NCBI RefSeq assembly: GCF_902498065.1
Contig: NZ_CABVIR010000001.1
Span: 1,054,001 to 1,118,000, forward strand
Length of the DNA stretch: 64,000 bases
From: Pseudomonas fluorescens
GTDB lineage: Bacteria; Pseudomonadota; Gammaproteobacteria; Pseudomonadales; Pseudomonadaceae
Reading direction: 5' to 3'
Shown: in pieces, positions 1 through 9,971 of the stretch
How positions within the stretch are numbered: position 1 is the stretch's first letter
Layout of the letters: each line of letters opens with the position of its first letter
Notes under the pieces: generated by a model
What the model was told of the DNA's origin: nothing
Databases searched by the model: none
What the model saw: only the letters and a program-made list of their open reading frames with translations
Translations under genes and position numbers: made by a program

Positions 1-621
1 CAAGTGCAAAAGGACATCGGCATGCCGATTGGCGTGCAGACCCAGTTCCAGGGTGCGGCCGAAGCGTTCCAGGCGTCATTGTCGAGCACCTTGCTGCTGA
101 TTCTGGCGGCGGTGGTGACCATGTACATCGTGCTCGGCGTGCTCTACGAGAGCTACATCCACCCGATCACCATTCTCTCGACCTTGCCCTCGGCGGCGGT
201 CGGCGCCTTGCTGGCGCTGCTGTTGAGTGGCAATGACCTGGGGATGATCGCGATCATCGGCATCATCCTGCTGATCGGTATCGTGAAGAAGAACGCGATC
301 ATGATGATCGACTTCGCCCTCGACGCCGAACGCAATCAGGGCATGGACCCGGAGACGGCGATTTATCAAGCCGCGTTGCTGCGGTTCCGGCCGATTTTGA
401 TGACTACATTGGCGGCGTTGTTTGGCGCGGTGCCATTGATGCTCGCCACCGGTTCCGGCGCTGAATTGCGTCAGCCACTGGGTCTGGTGATGGTCGGTGG
501 TTTGTTGGTGAGTCAAGTGCTGACGCTGTTCACCACACCAGTGATTTACCTGTACTTCGATCGCCTCGGTCGACGCTGGGGCCGTACATCCGAGTCCGTG
601 GACGTGGTCGAGCAGCCATGA
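1..621 (+). CDS. muxB: RND efflux inner-membrane pump, MuxB-type (3' part only)
   Basis: The reading frame is open from the first base of the window, so only the last 206 or so residues of a protein of about 1040 residues are present. They hold the C-terminal transmembrane bundle of an HAE1-type RND pump: the [10 protein letters not shown] loop, the [14 protein letters not shown] helix with the Asp of the proton relay region, and the [10 protein letters not shown] segment. The family exports drugs and other small molecules with energy from the proton gradient. It sits in the inner membrane and works with a periplasmic adaptor and an outer-membrane channel. The stop codon overlaps the start of a second RND pump (ATGA), followed by an OprM-type channel. 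Two RND pumps in tandem plus a channel is the muxABC-opmB (mdtABC-like) arrangement, and by position this is the B subunit. The adaptor gene would lie upstream, outside the window. Confidence 0.9.
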   Translation, partial: QVQKDIGMPIGVQTQFQGAAEAFQASLSSTLLLILAAVVTMYIVLGVLYESYIHPITILSTLPSAAVGALLALLLSGNDLGMIAIIGIILLIGIVKKNAIMMIDFALDAERNQGMDPETAIYQAALLRFRPILMTTLAALFGAVPLMLATGSGAELRQPLGLVMVGGLLVSQVLTLFTTPVIYLYFDRLGRRWGRTSESVDVVEQP

Positions 622-3600
622 ACCTCTCCGGACCTTTCATCAAGCGCCCGGTTGCCACCCTGTTGCTGAGCCTGGCGATCATGCTGCTGGGCGGGGTGAG
701 CTTCGGTTTGCTGCCGGTGTCGCCGCTGCCGCAAATGGACTTCCCGGTGATCGTGGTCCAGGCCAGTCTCCCCGGTGCGAGCCCGGAGGTGATGGCCTCG
801 ACCGTGGCCACGCCGCTCGAACGTTCCTTCGGCGCCATCGCCGGGGTCAACACCATGAGTAGCCGCTCCAGCCAGGGCTCGACCCGGGTGATTCTGCAAT
901 TCGACCTCGATCGCGACATCAACGGCGCGGCGCGGGAAGTGCAAGCGGCGATCAACGCCTCGCGCAACCTGCTGCCAAGCGGGATGCGCAGCATGCCGAC
1001 GTACAAGAAGGTCAACCCGTCCCAGGCACCGATCATGGTGCTGTCGCTGACCTCGGATGTGCTGGAAAAGGGCCAGCTCTACGATTTGGCCTCGACGATC
1101 CTGTCGCAGAGCCTGTCTCAGGTGCAGGGGGTGGGTGAAGTGCAGATCGGTGGCAGCTCCTTGCCGGCGGTGCGTATCGAACTCGAACCGCAAGCGCTCA
1201 ACCAGTACGGCGTGGCGCTGGATGATGTGCGCAACACTATCGCTAACGCCAACGTGCGTCGGCCCAAGGGCTCGGTCGAAGACGGCCAGCGCTTGTGGCA
1301 GGTCCAGGCCAACGATCAACTGGAAAAGGCCAAGGATTACGAGTCACTGATCATTCACTACAACGGCGGTGCGGCACTGCGCCTGAAGGACGTGGCCAAG
1401 GTCAGTGATGGCGTCGAGGACCGCTACAACAGCGGTTTTTTCAACAACGACGCGGCGGTGCTGCTGGTGATCAACCGTCAGGCGGGCGCCAACATCATCG
1501 AGACGGTCAACGAAATCAAGGCCCAGCTCCCGGCGTTGCAAGCCGTGCTGCCGGCCAGCGTCAAACTGAACCTGGCCATGGACCGCTCGCCGGTGATCAA
1601 GGCGACCCTGCACGAAGCGGAAATGACCCTGCTGATCGCCGTGGCATTGGTGATTCTGGTGGTGTTCCTGTTCCTCGGTAACTTCCGCGCCTCGCTGATT
1701 CCGACGCTCGCGGTGCCGGTGTCGCTGGTCGGCACCTTCGCGGTGATGTACCTCTATGGGTTCTCGCTGAACAACCTGTCGCTGATGGCGCTGATCCTGG
1801 CCACCGGGCTGGTGGTGGATGACGCCATCGTGGTGTTGGAGAACATCACCCGGCACATCGACGAAGGCGTGCCGCCGATGAAGGCCGCTTACCTCGGGGC
1901 CCAGGAAGTCGGCTTTACGCTGCTATCGATGAACGTCTCGCTGGTGGCGGTGTTTCTCTCGATCCTGTTCATGGGCGGCATCATCGAAAGCCTGTTTCGT
2001 GAGTTTTCCATCACACTGGCCGCGTCCATCGTGGTCTCGCTGGTCGTCTCGCTGACCCTGACGCCGATGCTGTGCGCCCGTTGGCTCAAGCCACATACGC
2101 CGGGCCAGGAAAACCGTTTGCAGCGATGGAGTCAGCGCGCCAACGAGTGGATGGTCGACAAATACGCCACCAGCCTCGACTGGGTACTTCGTCACCGTCG
2201 CCTGACCTTGCTCAGCCTGATCGTGACAGTTGGCGTTAACATTGCGCTGTATGTCGTTGTTCCTAAAACATTCATGCCCCAACAGGACACCGGCCAATTG
2301 ATTGGATTCGTGCGGGGTGACGACGGTCTGTCGTTCAGCGTCATGCAACCGAAAATGGAAACATTCCGCCGCGCGGTACTCAAGGATGAAGCAGTGGAAA
2401 GCGTCGCCGGGTTTATCGGCGGCACCAACGGCACCAACAACGCCTTCATGCTGGTACGTCTGAAGCCGATCAAGGAACGGGGCGTGTCCGCGCAAAAAGT
2501 CATCGAACGCCTGCGCAAGGAAATGCCCAAAGTCGCCGGCGCACAATTGATGCTGATGGCGGATCAGGACCTGCAGTTTGGCGGTGGTCGTGAACAGACC
2601 ACCTCGCAGTATTCCTACATCCTGCAAAGCGCCGACCTTGGCGAGTTGCGCCAGTGGTACCCGAAAGTGGTGACTGCGCTCAAGGCCTTACCGGAGTTGA
2701 CCGCGATTGATGCCCGGGAAGGACGTGGCGCGCAACAAGTGACCTTGATCGTCGATCGCGATCAGGCCAAACGCCTGGGGGTCGACATGGACATGGTCAC
2801 CGCCGTGTTGAACAACGCCTACAGCCAGCGGCAGATTTCGACGATCTACGACAGCCTCAACCAGTATCAGGTGGTGATGGAGGTAAATCCGAAATACGCC
2901 CAGGACCCGATCACCCTCAAGCAGGTTCAAGTCATCACCGCCGACGGCGCGAGAATTCCACTGTCGACCATCGCCCACTACGAAAACAGCCTGGAAGATG
3001 ACCGCGTCAGCCACGAAGGACAGTTCGCGTCTGAGAGCATTTCCTTCGACATGGCCGAAGGCGTGACGGTGGAGCAGGGTACTGCGGCCATCGAACGGGC
3101 GATTGCCAGGCTCGGCATGCCGGAAGACGTCATCGTGAAAATGGCCGGCACCGCCGACGCCTTCGCCGCTACGCAAAAGAGCCAGCCGTGGATGATACTG
3201 GGTGCGCTGGTGGCGGTGTATCTAGTGCTGGGCGTGCTGTATGAGAGCTACATCCATCCGCTGACCATTCTCTCGACCTTGCCGTCGGCCGGGGTCGGCG
3301 CATTGCTGTCGATCTATGCATTGGGCGGAGAATTCAGCCTGATCTCGTTGCTCGGGCTGTTTTTGCTGATCGGCGTGGTGAAGAAGAACGCCATTCTGAT
3401 GATCGACCTCGCGCTGCAATTGGAGCGGCAAAAGGGCCTGGAACCGCTGGAGTCGATTCGCAGCGCCTGTCTGCAACGTCTGCGCCCGATTCTGATGACC
3501 ACGCTGGCTGCGATCCTCGGCGCGTTGCCGCTGCTGCTGGGCCGTGCCGAAGGTGCGGAAATGCGCCAGCCGCTGGGTTTGACCATCATCGGCGGGCTGA

Positions 3601-3725
3601 TCTTCAGTCAGGTGCTGACCCTTTACACCACCCCGGTGGTTTACCTCTATCTCGACAAACTGCGCCATCGTTTCAATAAATGGCGTGGGGTGCGTACCGA
3701 CGCTGCTCTGGAAACTCCGCTATGA
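618..3725 (+). CDS. muxC: RND efflux inner-membrane pump MuxC (MdtC-like)
   Basis: This is a 1035-residue protein, full length for an HAE1 RND transporter. It starts [18 protein letters not shown] with the usual first membrane helix, then a large periplasmic porter domain. A central helix block follows around residues 335-490 ([18 protein letters not shown], then [16 protein letters not shown] with the paired Asp residues of the proton relay). A second periplasmic half and a C-terminal helix block complete the protein. The [10 protein letters not shown] and [14 protein letters not shown] stretches closely repeat those of the upstream pump, so the two are paralogues. MuxB and MuxC probably form a heteromeric trimer, as MdtB and MdtC do in Escherichia coli. 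The ATG overlaps the muxB stop and the stop overlaps the opmB start, so translation is coupled. Confidence 0.93.
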   Translation: MNLSGPFIKRPVATLLLSLAIMLLGGVSFGLLPVSPLPQMDFPVIVVQASLPGASPEVMASTVATPLERSFGAIAGVNTMSSRSSQGSTRVILQFDLDRDINGAAREVQAAINASRNLLPSGMRSMPTYKKVNPSQAPIMVLSLTSDVLEKGQLYDLASTILSQSLSQVQGVGEVQIGGSSLPAVRIELEPQALNQYGVALDDVRNTIANANVRRPKGSVEDGQRLWQVQANDQLEKAKDYESLIIHYNGGAALRLKDVAKVSDGVEDRYNSGFFNNDAAVLLVINRQAGANIIETVNEIKAQLPALQAVLPASVKLNLAMDRSPVIKATLHEAEMTLLIAVALVILVVFLFLGNFRASLIPTLAVPVSLVGTFAVMYLYGFSLNNLSLMALILATGLVVDDAIVVLENITRHIDEGVPPMKAAYLGAQEVGFTLLSMNVSLVAVFLSILFMGGIIESLFREFSITLAASIVVSLVVSLTLTPMLCARWLKPHTPGQENRLQRWSQRANEWMVDKYATSLDWVLRHRRLTLLSLIVTVGVNIALYVVVPKTFMPQQDTGQLIGFVRGDDGLSFSVMQPKMETFRRAVLKDEAVESVAGFIGGTNGTNNAFMLVRLKPIKERGVSAQKVIERLRKEMPKVAGAQLMLMADQDLQFGGGREQTTSQYSYILQSADLGELRQWYPKVVTALKALPELTAIDAREGRGAQQVTLIVDRDQAKRLGVDMDMVTAVLNNAYSQRQISTIYDSLNQYQVVMEVNPKYAQDPITLKQVQVITADGARIPLSTIAHYENSLEDDRVSHEGQFASESISFDMAEGVTVEQGTAAIERAIARLGMPEDVIVKMAGTADAFAATQKSQPWMILGALVAVYLVLGVLYESYIHPLTILSTLPSAGVGALLSIYALGGEFSLISLLGLFLLIGVVKKNAILMIDLALQLERQKGLEPLESIRSACLQRLRPILMTTLAAILGALPLLLGRAEGAEMRQPLGLTIIGGLIFSQVLTLYTTPVVYLYLDKLRHRFNKWRGVRTDAALETPL

Positions 3726-5197
3726 CTGACCGTTCGCTTATCAACCTGTCTGCACTGCTGATCACGGCCCGAGGCTCGCGTCTGTTGAGCCTGTCGCTGT
3801 GCGTGGCGCTGCTCAGTGCCTGCGCCATCGGCCCGGATTACCAGCGCCCGCAAGCCGCCGCGCCGGTACAGTACAAGGAAGCGGCCGGTTGGCGTCAGGC
3901 CAACCCGAGCGATTCCCTGGCCCGCGGTGCCTGGTGGGAACTGTATGGCGATCAACAACTCAACGGCCTGATCGACACACTCAACAGCGCCAACCAGACC
4001 GTTGCCCAGTCCGAAGCCCAGTACCGTCAAGCCCAAGCTCTGGTGCGCAGTGCCCGCGGCGCGTTTTTCCCGACGGTGGACCTGACCGTCGGCAAAAACC
4101 GCTCGAGCCAGGGCACTGGCAGCAGCAGTTCGAGCCTGAGCAGTACGTCCAGCGGCATTCGCAATACCTACACGGCCCAGGCCGGTGTCAGTTGGGAGGC
4201 CGACGTCTGGGGCAAACTGCGCCGAGGCCTTGAGGCCGACACGGCCAACGCCGAGGCGAGTTTTGCCGATCTGGCAGCGATGCGCCTGAGCCAGCAGTCG
4301 GAACTGGTGCAGAACTACCTGCAATTGCGCGTGATCGATGAGCAAAAGCGCCTGCTGCAAGCGACAGTCGAGGCCTATCAGCGCTCGCTGAAAATGACCG
4401 AAAACCAGTACCGCGCAGGTGTTTCCGGCAAGGACGCGGTGGCACAGGCCACCACTCAGCTCAAGAGTACCGAAGCCGAGTTGGTCGATCTGATCTGGCA
4501 GCGCGCGCAGTTCGAGAACGCCATTGCCGTACTGATCGGACTGCCGCCCGCCGAGTTCAACCTCGCGGAAACCACGGACATCCCGCTGTTGCCCGAGGTG
4601 CCGCTGAACCTGCCTTCGCAATTATTGGAACGCCGTCCTGACATCGCCTCGGCCGAGCGCTCGGTCATGGCCGCCAACGCTAACATCGGCGTGGCCAAGG
4701 CCGCGTACTACCCGGACCTGACGTTGAGTTTGAACGGCGGTTACAGCAGCAGCACCTCTTCGAACTGGATCAGTGTGCCGAACCGCTTCTGGTCGGTCGG
4801 CCCGCAACTGGCGATGACCTTGTTCGATGGCGGTCAGCGCTCGGCGGAAGTCGACCGCAGCGAAGCGGCCTATGACGAGACAGTGGCCAAGTACCGCCAG
4901 ACCGTACTCGACGGTTTCCGTGAAGTGGAAAACTACCTGGTTCAGCTCAAGGTCCTGGAAAACGAATCCGCCGTGCGTCAACAGGCACTGGATGCGGCGC
5001 GTGAGTCCCTGCGCCTGACCCAGAATCAGTACAAGGCCGGGCTGATTGCCTATCTGGATGTGGTAGTGGTGCAGGCCACGGCGCTGAACAATGAACGCAA
5101 TATGCTGGACTTGTTACAGAGCCGGCTGATCGCCAGCGTTCAATTGATCGCGGCGTTGGGCGGTGGATGGGATGGCCAGCTCGAGCTCAATAATTGA
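3722..5197 (+). CDS. opmB: Outer-membrane efflux lipoprotein OpmB (OprM/TolC family)
   Basis: The product has 491 residues. The ATG at 3722 overlaps the muxC stop as ATGA and is preferred over an in-frame upstream codon at 3680. The N-terminus has a hydrophobic stretch ending in the lipobox LLSAC near residue 34, so the mature protein is probably a lipoprotein with an acylated Cys, as is usual for NodT/OprM-type channels. Two repeated TolC-fold halves follow: AEASFADLAAMRLSQQSELV in the first, and FREVENYLVQLKVLENE with the LTQNQYKAGLIAYLDVV signature in the second. It forms the trimeric outer-membrane and periplasmic exit duct for the MuxBC pump and is the last gene of the operon. A Ser-rich stretch around residues 130-145 is a local variable loop. 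Confidence 0.92.
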   Translation: MTDRSLINLSALLITARGSRLLSLSLCVALLSACAIGPDYQRPQAAAPVQYKEAAGWRQANPSDSLARGAWWELYGDQQLNGLIDTLNSANQTVAQSEAQYRQAQALVRSARGAFFPTVDLTVGKNRSSQGTGSSSSSLSSTSSGIRNTYTAQAGVSWEADVWGKLRRGLEADTANAEASFADLAAMRLSQQSELVQNYLQLRVIDEQKRLLQATVEAYQRSLKMTENQYRAGVSGKDAVAQATTQLKSTEAELVDLIWQRAQFENAIAVLIGLPPAEFNLAETTDIPLLPEVPLNLPSQLLERRPDIASAERSVMAANANIGVAKAAYYPDLTLSLNGGYSSSTSSNWISVPNRFWSVGPQLAMTLFDGGQRSAEVDRSEAAYDETVAKYRQTVLDGFREVENYLVQLKVLENESAVRQQALDAARESLRLTQNQYKAGLIAYLDVVVVQATALNNERNMLDLLQSRLIASVQLIAALGGGWDGQLELNN

Positions 5198-5344
5198 CCT
5201 GTTTCGGGTAATCAAACAAGCGTTTCATCGGCTTGATGGCCCTTTGCTAATTTTCTCAGTGCGTTCTTTCGCGCAGTCAGTACAATCGCCCGATTTACCC
5301 CCCGAGAACGGAAGCAGTACGGCGGGGTAGTCGCGAGAAATCCA

Positions 5345-7426
5345 ATGCTTATCGGTAGCTATTCACCCACGCTGGTTATCATTTCGCTCTGTGTAGCGAT
5401 TCTCGCGTCCTATACCGCGCTCGACATGACCGGGCGCATTGCTACCGCCAGAGGTCGGGCCGTGCATTTGTGGACGGTGGGCGGGGCTTTTGCGATGGGC
5501 ATCGGCGTGTGGTCGATGCATTTCATCGGCATGCTCGCGTTTGAACTGCCTATTGACCTCGGCTACGACATCACCCTGACGGCCCTGTCGCTGCTGACCG
5601 CGATTCTGTCCTGCGGCTTTGCCTTGTGGCTGGTCAGCCAGCCACAACTGCCGGGCTGGCAACTGGGGTTTGGAGCGCTGGCGATGGGCGCTGGTATCAG
5701 CGCCATGCACTACACCGGCATGGCCGCCATGCGCATGCAGCCGGGTATCGATTACGACCCGACACTGTTTAGTGCCTCTCTGCTCATCGCCGTCGGGGCG
5801 TCGGGCGCTGCGTTATGGATCGCCTTTCGCCTGCGCCGGCACACGCCTCATGTCAGCCTGCTTCGAGGCGGCGCGGCGGTGATCATGGGCATTGCCATTG
5901 TTGGAATGCACTACACCGCCATGGCCGCTGCGCGTTTTCCCGACGGCAGTTTTTGTGGCGCGGCGATCAGCGGTTTGAACGGCAAGGGCCTGGACAGCCT
6001 GGTGCTGATCACCACGATGGCGGTGCTGAGCATTGCCTTGCTCACCTCGATTCTCGATGCACGTCTGGAGGCTCGCACCGCCGAATTGGCCCGCTCGCTG
6101 ACAGAAGCTAATCGCGAACTCACCCAACTGGCGCTGCACGACCCCCTGACCGGTCTGCCGAATCGGGTGTTGCTGGCGGATCGCATCGACCAGGCCACAT
6201 CGAGGGTGCAGGAGCAGGGCGGTTGTTTTGCATTGATGTTCATCGATCTGGACGGTTTCAAACCGGTCAATGATGCTTTCGGCCACCACATGGGTGACCT
6301 GCTCTTACGAGAAGTCGGCTTGCGCTTGCGCGAGGATCTGCGCAGCCAGGACACCCTGGCGCGGATCGGCGGTGACGAATTCGTCTTGCTGGTGCAATTG
6401 CGCGATGAACATGACGCCTTGAACCTGGCGGCACGTCAGGTCGCAATGATCGCGCGCTCGTTCCGCGTCGCCGAACATGATTTGCAGATTTCAGCCAGTG
6501 TCGGCATCGCCCTCTATCCGGGCAACGGCCAGACGGCCGAAGAGCTGCTGATGAATGCCGACGCGGCGATGTATCACGCCAAGGGCGTGGGTAAAAACGG
6601 CTACAGCTTCTTCGACGCCTCGATGAACAGCAACGCGCGCAAACAGCTGCAATTGCTGCAAGACCTGCGTAATGCCGTGGATCAGCAACAATTCAGCCTC
6701 TACTACCAACCCAAGTTCGACGCCAGCAATGGCCGGCCGGTCGGCGCCGAAGCGTTGTTGCGCTGGGTGCACCCGACTCAGGGCATGATGCTGCCGGACA
6801 AGTTCATTGAACTGGCGGAGAAGACCGGGCTGATCATTCCGATTGGCGAATGGGTGCTCAACGAAGCCTGCCGCCAGATGCGCGAATGGTATGTGCTCGG
6901 CTACACCGACTGGCGTATCGCGGTAAACCTTTCGGCCCTGCAGTTCTGCCATGCAGGCCTGGTTCAGAGTGTCGCCAAAGCCTTGGCCACGCACCGTTTG
7001 CCCGCCAACAGCCTGACCCTGGAAATCACCGAAACCACCGCCATGAGTGACGCCGATGCGAGCATGATGGTGCTCAATGAGCTCTCGGAGATGGGCGTCG
7101 ACCTGTCCATCGATGACTTTGGTACCGGCTATTCGAGTTTGATGTACCTCAAGCGTTTGCCGGCCAACGAATTGAAGATCGACCGTGGTTTTGTCCGCGA
7201 CCTGGAACGGGACAGCGACGACGCCGCCATCGTTTCCGCCATCGTCGCGCTGGGCCAGGCATTGGGTTTGCGGATCGTCGCCGAAGGGGTGGAAACCGAC
7301 GTGCAGCAGGATTTCCTTACTCAACTGGGCTGCGATTCGTTGCAGGGTTACCTGCTGGGGCACCCGCTGCCGGCAGAGCGCTTCATGATCGATATAGTTC
7401 GGGCAGAGGAACTGGCGCTGGCCTGA
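5345..7426 (+). CDS. MHYT-GGDEF-EAL cyclic-di-GMP signalling protein
   Basis: The 693-residue membrane protein starts with an MHYT sensor of about seven helices. Three MH-containing motifs are visible near residues 58 (MHFIGML), 120 (MHYTGMA) and 188 (MHYTAMA). This domain is proposed to bind copper and sense a diatomic gas. A GGDEF domain follows with an intact RIGGDEF active site near residue 343, then an EAL domain with GAEALLRW near 468 and the DDFGTGYSS loop near 590. Both catalytic motifs look complete, so the protein could make and degrade c-di-GMP; which activity dominates cannot be told from sequence. It stands alone, 147 bases after opmB. Proteins of this architecture in pseudomonads affect biofilm formation and motility. 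Confidence 0.9.
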   Translation: MLIGSYSPTLVIISLCVAILASYTALDMTGRIATARGRAVHLWTVGGAFAMGIGVWSMHFIGMLAFELPIDLGYDITLTALSLLTAILSCGFALWLVSQPQLPGWQLGFGALAMGAGISAMHYTGMAAMRMQPGIDYDPTLFSASLLIAVGASGAALWIAFRLRRHTPHVSLLRGGAAVIMGIAIVGMHYTAMAAARFPDGSFCGAAISGLNGKGLDSLVLITTMAVLSIALLTSILDARLEARTAELARSLTEANRELTQLALHDPLTGLPNRVLLADRIDQATSRVQEQGGCFALMFIDLDGFKPVNDAFGHHMGDLLLREVGLRLREDLRSQDTLARIGGDEFVLLVQLRDEHDALNLAARQVAMIARSFRVAEHDLQISASVGIALYPGNGQTAEELLMNADAAMYHAKGVGKNGYSFFDASMNSNARKQLQLLQDLRNAVDQQQFSLYYQPKFDASNGRPVGAEALLRWVHPTQGMMLPDKFIELAEKTGLIIPIGEWVLNEACRQMREWYVLGYTDWRIAVNLSALQFCHAGLVQSVAKALATHRLPANSLTLEITETTAMSDADASMMVLNELSEMGVDLSIDDFGTGYSSLMYLKRLPANELKIDRGFVRDLERDSDDAAIVSAIVALGQALGLRIVAEGVETDVQQDFLTQLGCDSLQGYLLGHPLPAERFMIDIVRAEELALA

Positions 7427-7458
7427 AGCAAGATCGCGTTATCGGTCCGCGTAGTCCC

Positions 7459-7485
7459 ATGCAGGAGCTGGCTTGCCAGCGGTGG
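7459..7485. repeat. Single REP-like hairpin
   Basis: A short hairpin with core GCTGGCTTGCCAGC lies between the EAL protein and the SDR gene. It resembles one arm of the paired REP elements found elsewhere in the window, but no partner arm is nearby. Confidence 0.5.
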
Positions 7486-7579
7486 CGTCCCCGCTGACAT
7501 CACAACACCCCATGCAAAAAACGCCGATGGCGGTTATTCTTGCCCCCGACTGCTTACGCTTGAATGGGGAACAGCTCGC

Positions 7580-8326
7580 ATGGACAAAGTCATCGTCATC
7601 ACTGGTGGAAGCCGCGGCATCGGCGCCGCCACTGCCTTGTTGGCCGCCGAACAGGGCTATCGGATCTGCATCAACTATCAATCCGATGAAGAAGCCGCGC
7701 ACCGGGTGCTCGAGCAAGTCCGCGCCCTCGGCGCCCAAGCCATCGCGGTCCGAGCGGACGTCAGCATCGAAGACGAAGTGATTGCCTTGTTTCACCGGGT
7801 AGACACCGAGCTGGGCCGGGTTACCGCACTGGTCAACAACGCCGGCACTGTGGGGCACAAGTCCCGGGTCGACGAAATGTCCGAATTTCGCATTCTGAAA
7901 ATCCTCAAAACCAACGTCCTGGCGCCGATTCTCTGCGCCAAGCACGCGATCCTGCGCATGTCGCCCAAACATGGCGGCCAGGGTGGCAGCATCGTCAACG
8001 TCTCCTCGGTGGCCTCACGCTTGGGCGCCCCCAGTGAATACGTCGACTACGCGGCCTCCAAAGGCGCGCTCGACACCTTTACCATCGGCCTGTCCAAGGA
8101 AGTGGCCGGCGAAGGTATCCGCGTCAACGCCGTGCGACCTGGCTACATCTACACCGATTTCCACGCGCTGAGCGGCGATCCGGACCGGGTCAGCAAACTG
8201 GAATCGGCGATACCGATGGCGCGCGGTGGCCGGCCGGATGAAGTGGCGGAAGCGATTGTGTGGCTGTTGTCGGACAAGGCGTCGTATGCGACCGGGACTT
8301 TTGTCGATCTTGGGGGCGGGCGTTAA
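7580..8326 (+). CDS. SDR-family NAD(P)-dependent oxidoreductase
   Basis: This 248-residue classical short-chain dehydrogenase has the Rossmann motif TGGSRGIG at residues 8-15, the NNAG motif near 90, and a catalytic Ser-Tyr-Lys set (NVSSVASR, then YAASKGA near 155). The C-terminus ends with GTFVDLGGGR, a common form for FabG- or glucose-dehydrogenase-like members. The substrate cannot be assigned. The enzyme is cytosolic and stands alone, convergent with the MocR gene on the other strand. A YgfF- or glucose-1-dehydrogenase-like annotation is common for such sequences, but nothing here proves it. Confidence 0.85.
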   Translation: MDKVIVITGGSRGIGAATALLAAEQGYRICINYQSDEEAAHRVLEQVRALGAQAIAVRADVSIEDEVIALFHRVDTELGRVTALVNNAGTVGHKSRVDEMSEFRILKILKTNVLAPILCAKHAILRMSPKHGGQGGSIVNVSSVASRLGAPSEYVDYAASKGALDTFTIGLSKEVAGEGIRVNAVRPGYIYTDFHALSGDPDRVSKLESAIPMARGGRPDEVAEAIVWLLSDKASYATGTFVDLGGGR

Positions 8327-8352
8327 TCTCTGAAAGGTGCGGTCTCGGCTCG

Positions 8353-8420
8353 GGCCCCATCGCGGGCAAGCCCCCACAGGGTTACGCGGTCAACTGTGGG
8401 GGCTTGCCCGCGATGGGGCC
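8353..8420. repeat. Paired REP element (REPIN) with perfect 26-nt arms
   Basis: Positions 8353-8378 and 8395-8420 are exact reverse complements separated by 16 bases. Each arm holds the REP core CGCGGGCAAGCCC. It sits between the convergent SDR and MocR genes, where it could act as a bidirectional terminator or mRNA 3'-end stabiliser. Confidence 0.85.
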
Positions 8421-8441
8421 GGAACAGTCAACCTCAAACCC

Positions 8442-9851
8442 TCAGAATGACCGCACAATCCGTCCCAACGTCTCCATCGCCTTCTCCGAAGCCTCATCCC
8501 AAGGGCTGCCATAATTCAGCCGAATACAATTCCTGAACCGTTGCGCCGGCGAAAAGATCGGCCCCGGCGCGATGCTGATTCCTTGCGCCAAGGCCATCTG
8601 AAACAACTTCAACGAATCCATCTGCGCGGGCAATTCCAGCCACAAGAAATAGCCGCCAGCCGGTTGACTCACGCGAGTCTGCGCCGGGAAATAGCGGGCA
8701 ATCGCCGCCAGCATCGCACTCTGCTGTTCTTCCAGCGCATAACGCAGTTTGCGCAGATGCCGGTCATAGCCGCCATGTTGCAGGTAATCGGCAATGGCCG
8801 CCTGCGCCGGCATCGAGGCGCACAGCGAGGTCATGAGTTTCAGCCGTTCAATTTTTTGCGCAAAGCGCCCGGCAGCCACCCAGCCAATGCGATAGCCAGG
8901 GGCGAGGCTCTTGGCGAACGAGCCGCAATGCATCACCAACCCCTCGGTGTCGAACGCTTTCGCCGGTTTCGGCGCCTGTTGCCCGTAATACAGTTCGGCG
9001 TAAACGTCATCTTCGATCAGTGGCACCTGATGGCTGCGCAACAACTCCACCAGTTCCTGTTTCTTTGCCTCGGGCATGGTCGCGCCCATGGGGTTCTGAA
9101 AACTGGTCATGCACCAGCAGGCCTTGATCGGGTAGCGTTCCAGGGTTTGCGCGAGCACGCCGAGGTCGATGCCGTCGCGCGGATGCACGGGGATTTCCAC
9201 GGCTTTGAGTTTCAGCCGTTCGAGGATTTGCAGGCAGGCATAGAACGCCGGAGCTTCGATGGCCACCAGGTCGCCGGGTTCGGTGACGGCTTGCAGACAC
9301 AGGTTCAGCGCTTCGAGGGCGCCGTTGGTGATCAGCAATTCTTCCATGGGCAGCATCAGGCCGCCGACCATGTAGCGCAGGGCGATTTGTCGGCGCAGTT
9401 GCGGGTTGCCCGGCGACATGTCGGTGACGACCATGCGCGGATCCATGTCCCGGGCGGCGCTGGCCAATGAACGGGACAGCCGTTGCAGGGGAAACAGGGT
9501 GGGGCTGGGGAACGCCGAGCCGAAGGGGACGGTGTTGGGGTCTTTGATCGAGTCGAGGACCGAGAACACCAGTTCGCTGACGTCGACTTCGGTGGATTCG
9601 TTGACTTGGCTGCTGATCACCGGTTCTGAAAACGGGCTCGGCGCGTGGGTGTTGACGAAGTAGCCGGAACGCGGGCGGGCGCGGATCAGGCCGCGGCGCT
9701 CCAGAAGGTAATAAGCCTGAAACACCGTGGACGGGCTGACGCCGTAGGTCTGGCTGGCGTAGCGCACCGACGGCACGCGCTGGCCAGGGCCGAGGACGCC
9801 GGAGCGGATCAGTTCAGCGATGTCGTCGGCGAATTTTTCGTAGCGTTTCAT
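8442..9851 (-). CDS. MocR/PdxR-like GntR-family regulator with aminotransferase domain
   Basis: The 469-residue protein fuses an N-terminal GntR winged helix (residues 1-75; GVLGPGQRVPSVRYASQTYG is typical) to a fold-type I aminotransferase domain. The PLP Schiff-base lysine is in SFAKSLAPG near residue 314, and the NPMG motif of the cofactor site is near 255. MocR proteins are transcription factors that sense an amino compound or PLP. True transaminase activity is possible but uncertain. The usual partner gene (for example pdxST or gabDT) is not next to it: the neighbours are an SDR and ccoG. The target is therefore unknown. Confidence 0.88.
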   Translation of the reverse strand: MKRYEKFADDIAELIRSGVLGPGQRVPSVRYASQTYGVSPSTVFQAYYLLERRGLIRARPRSGYFVNTHAPSPFSEPVISSQVNESTEVDVSELVFSVLDSIKDPNTVPFGSAFPSPTLFPLQRLSRSLASAARDMDPRMVVTDMSPGNPQLRRQIALRYMVGGLMLPMEELLITNGALEALNLCLQAVTEPGDLVAIEAPAFYACLQILERLKLKAVEIPVHPRDGIDLGVLAQTLERYPIKACWCMTSFQNPMGATMPEAKKQELVELLRSHQVPLIEDDVYAELYYGQQAPKPAKAFDTEGLVMHCGSFAKSLAPGYRIGWVAAGRFAQKIERLKLMTSLCASMPAQAAIADYLQHGGYDRHLRKLRYALEEQQSAMLAAIARYFPAQTRVSQPAGGYFLWLELPAQMDSLKLFQMALAQGISIAPGPIFSPAQRFRNCIRLNYGSPWDEASEKAMETLGRIVRSF

Positions 9852-9898
9852 CGAGTGCCCTGGCGTTGCGGTATGCAGAGAAATTGGGGGGGCTTCTT

Positions 9899-9956
9899 CG
9901 CCAGCAAACCGGCCCCTACAGGTCTGCGCAATTCTGTAGGAGCCGGCTTGCTGGCG
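9899..9956. repeat. Paired REP element
   Basis: Two 22-nt arms, 9899-9920 and 9935-9956, are near-perfect inverted copies around the core CCAGCAAACCGG / CCGGCTTGCTGG. The element lies between the MocR start and the ccoG stop. Confidence 0.75.
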
Positions 9957-9971
9957 ATGCAGTCTAAGGGA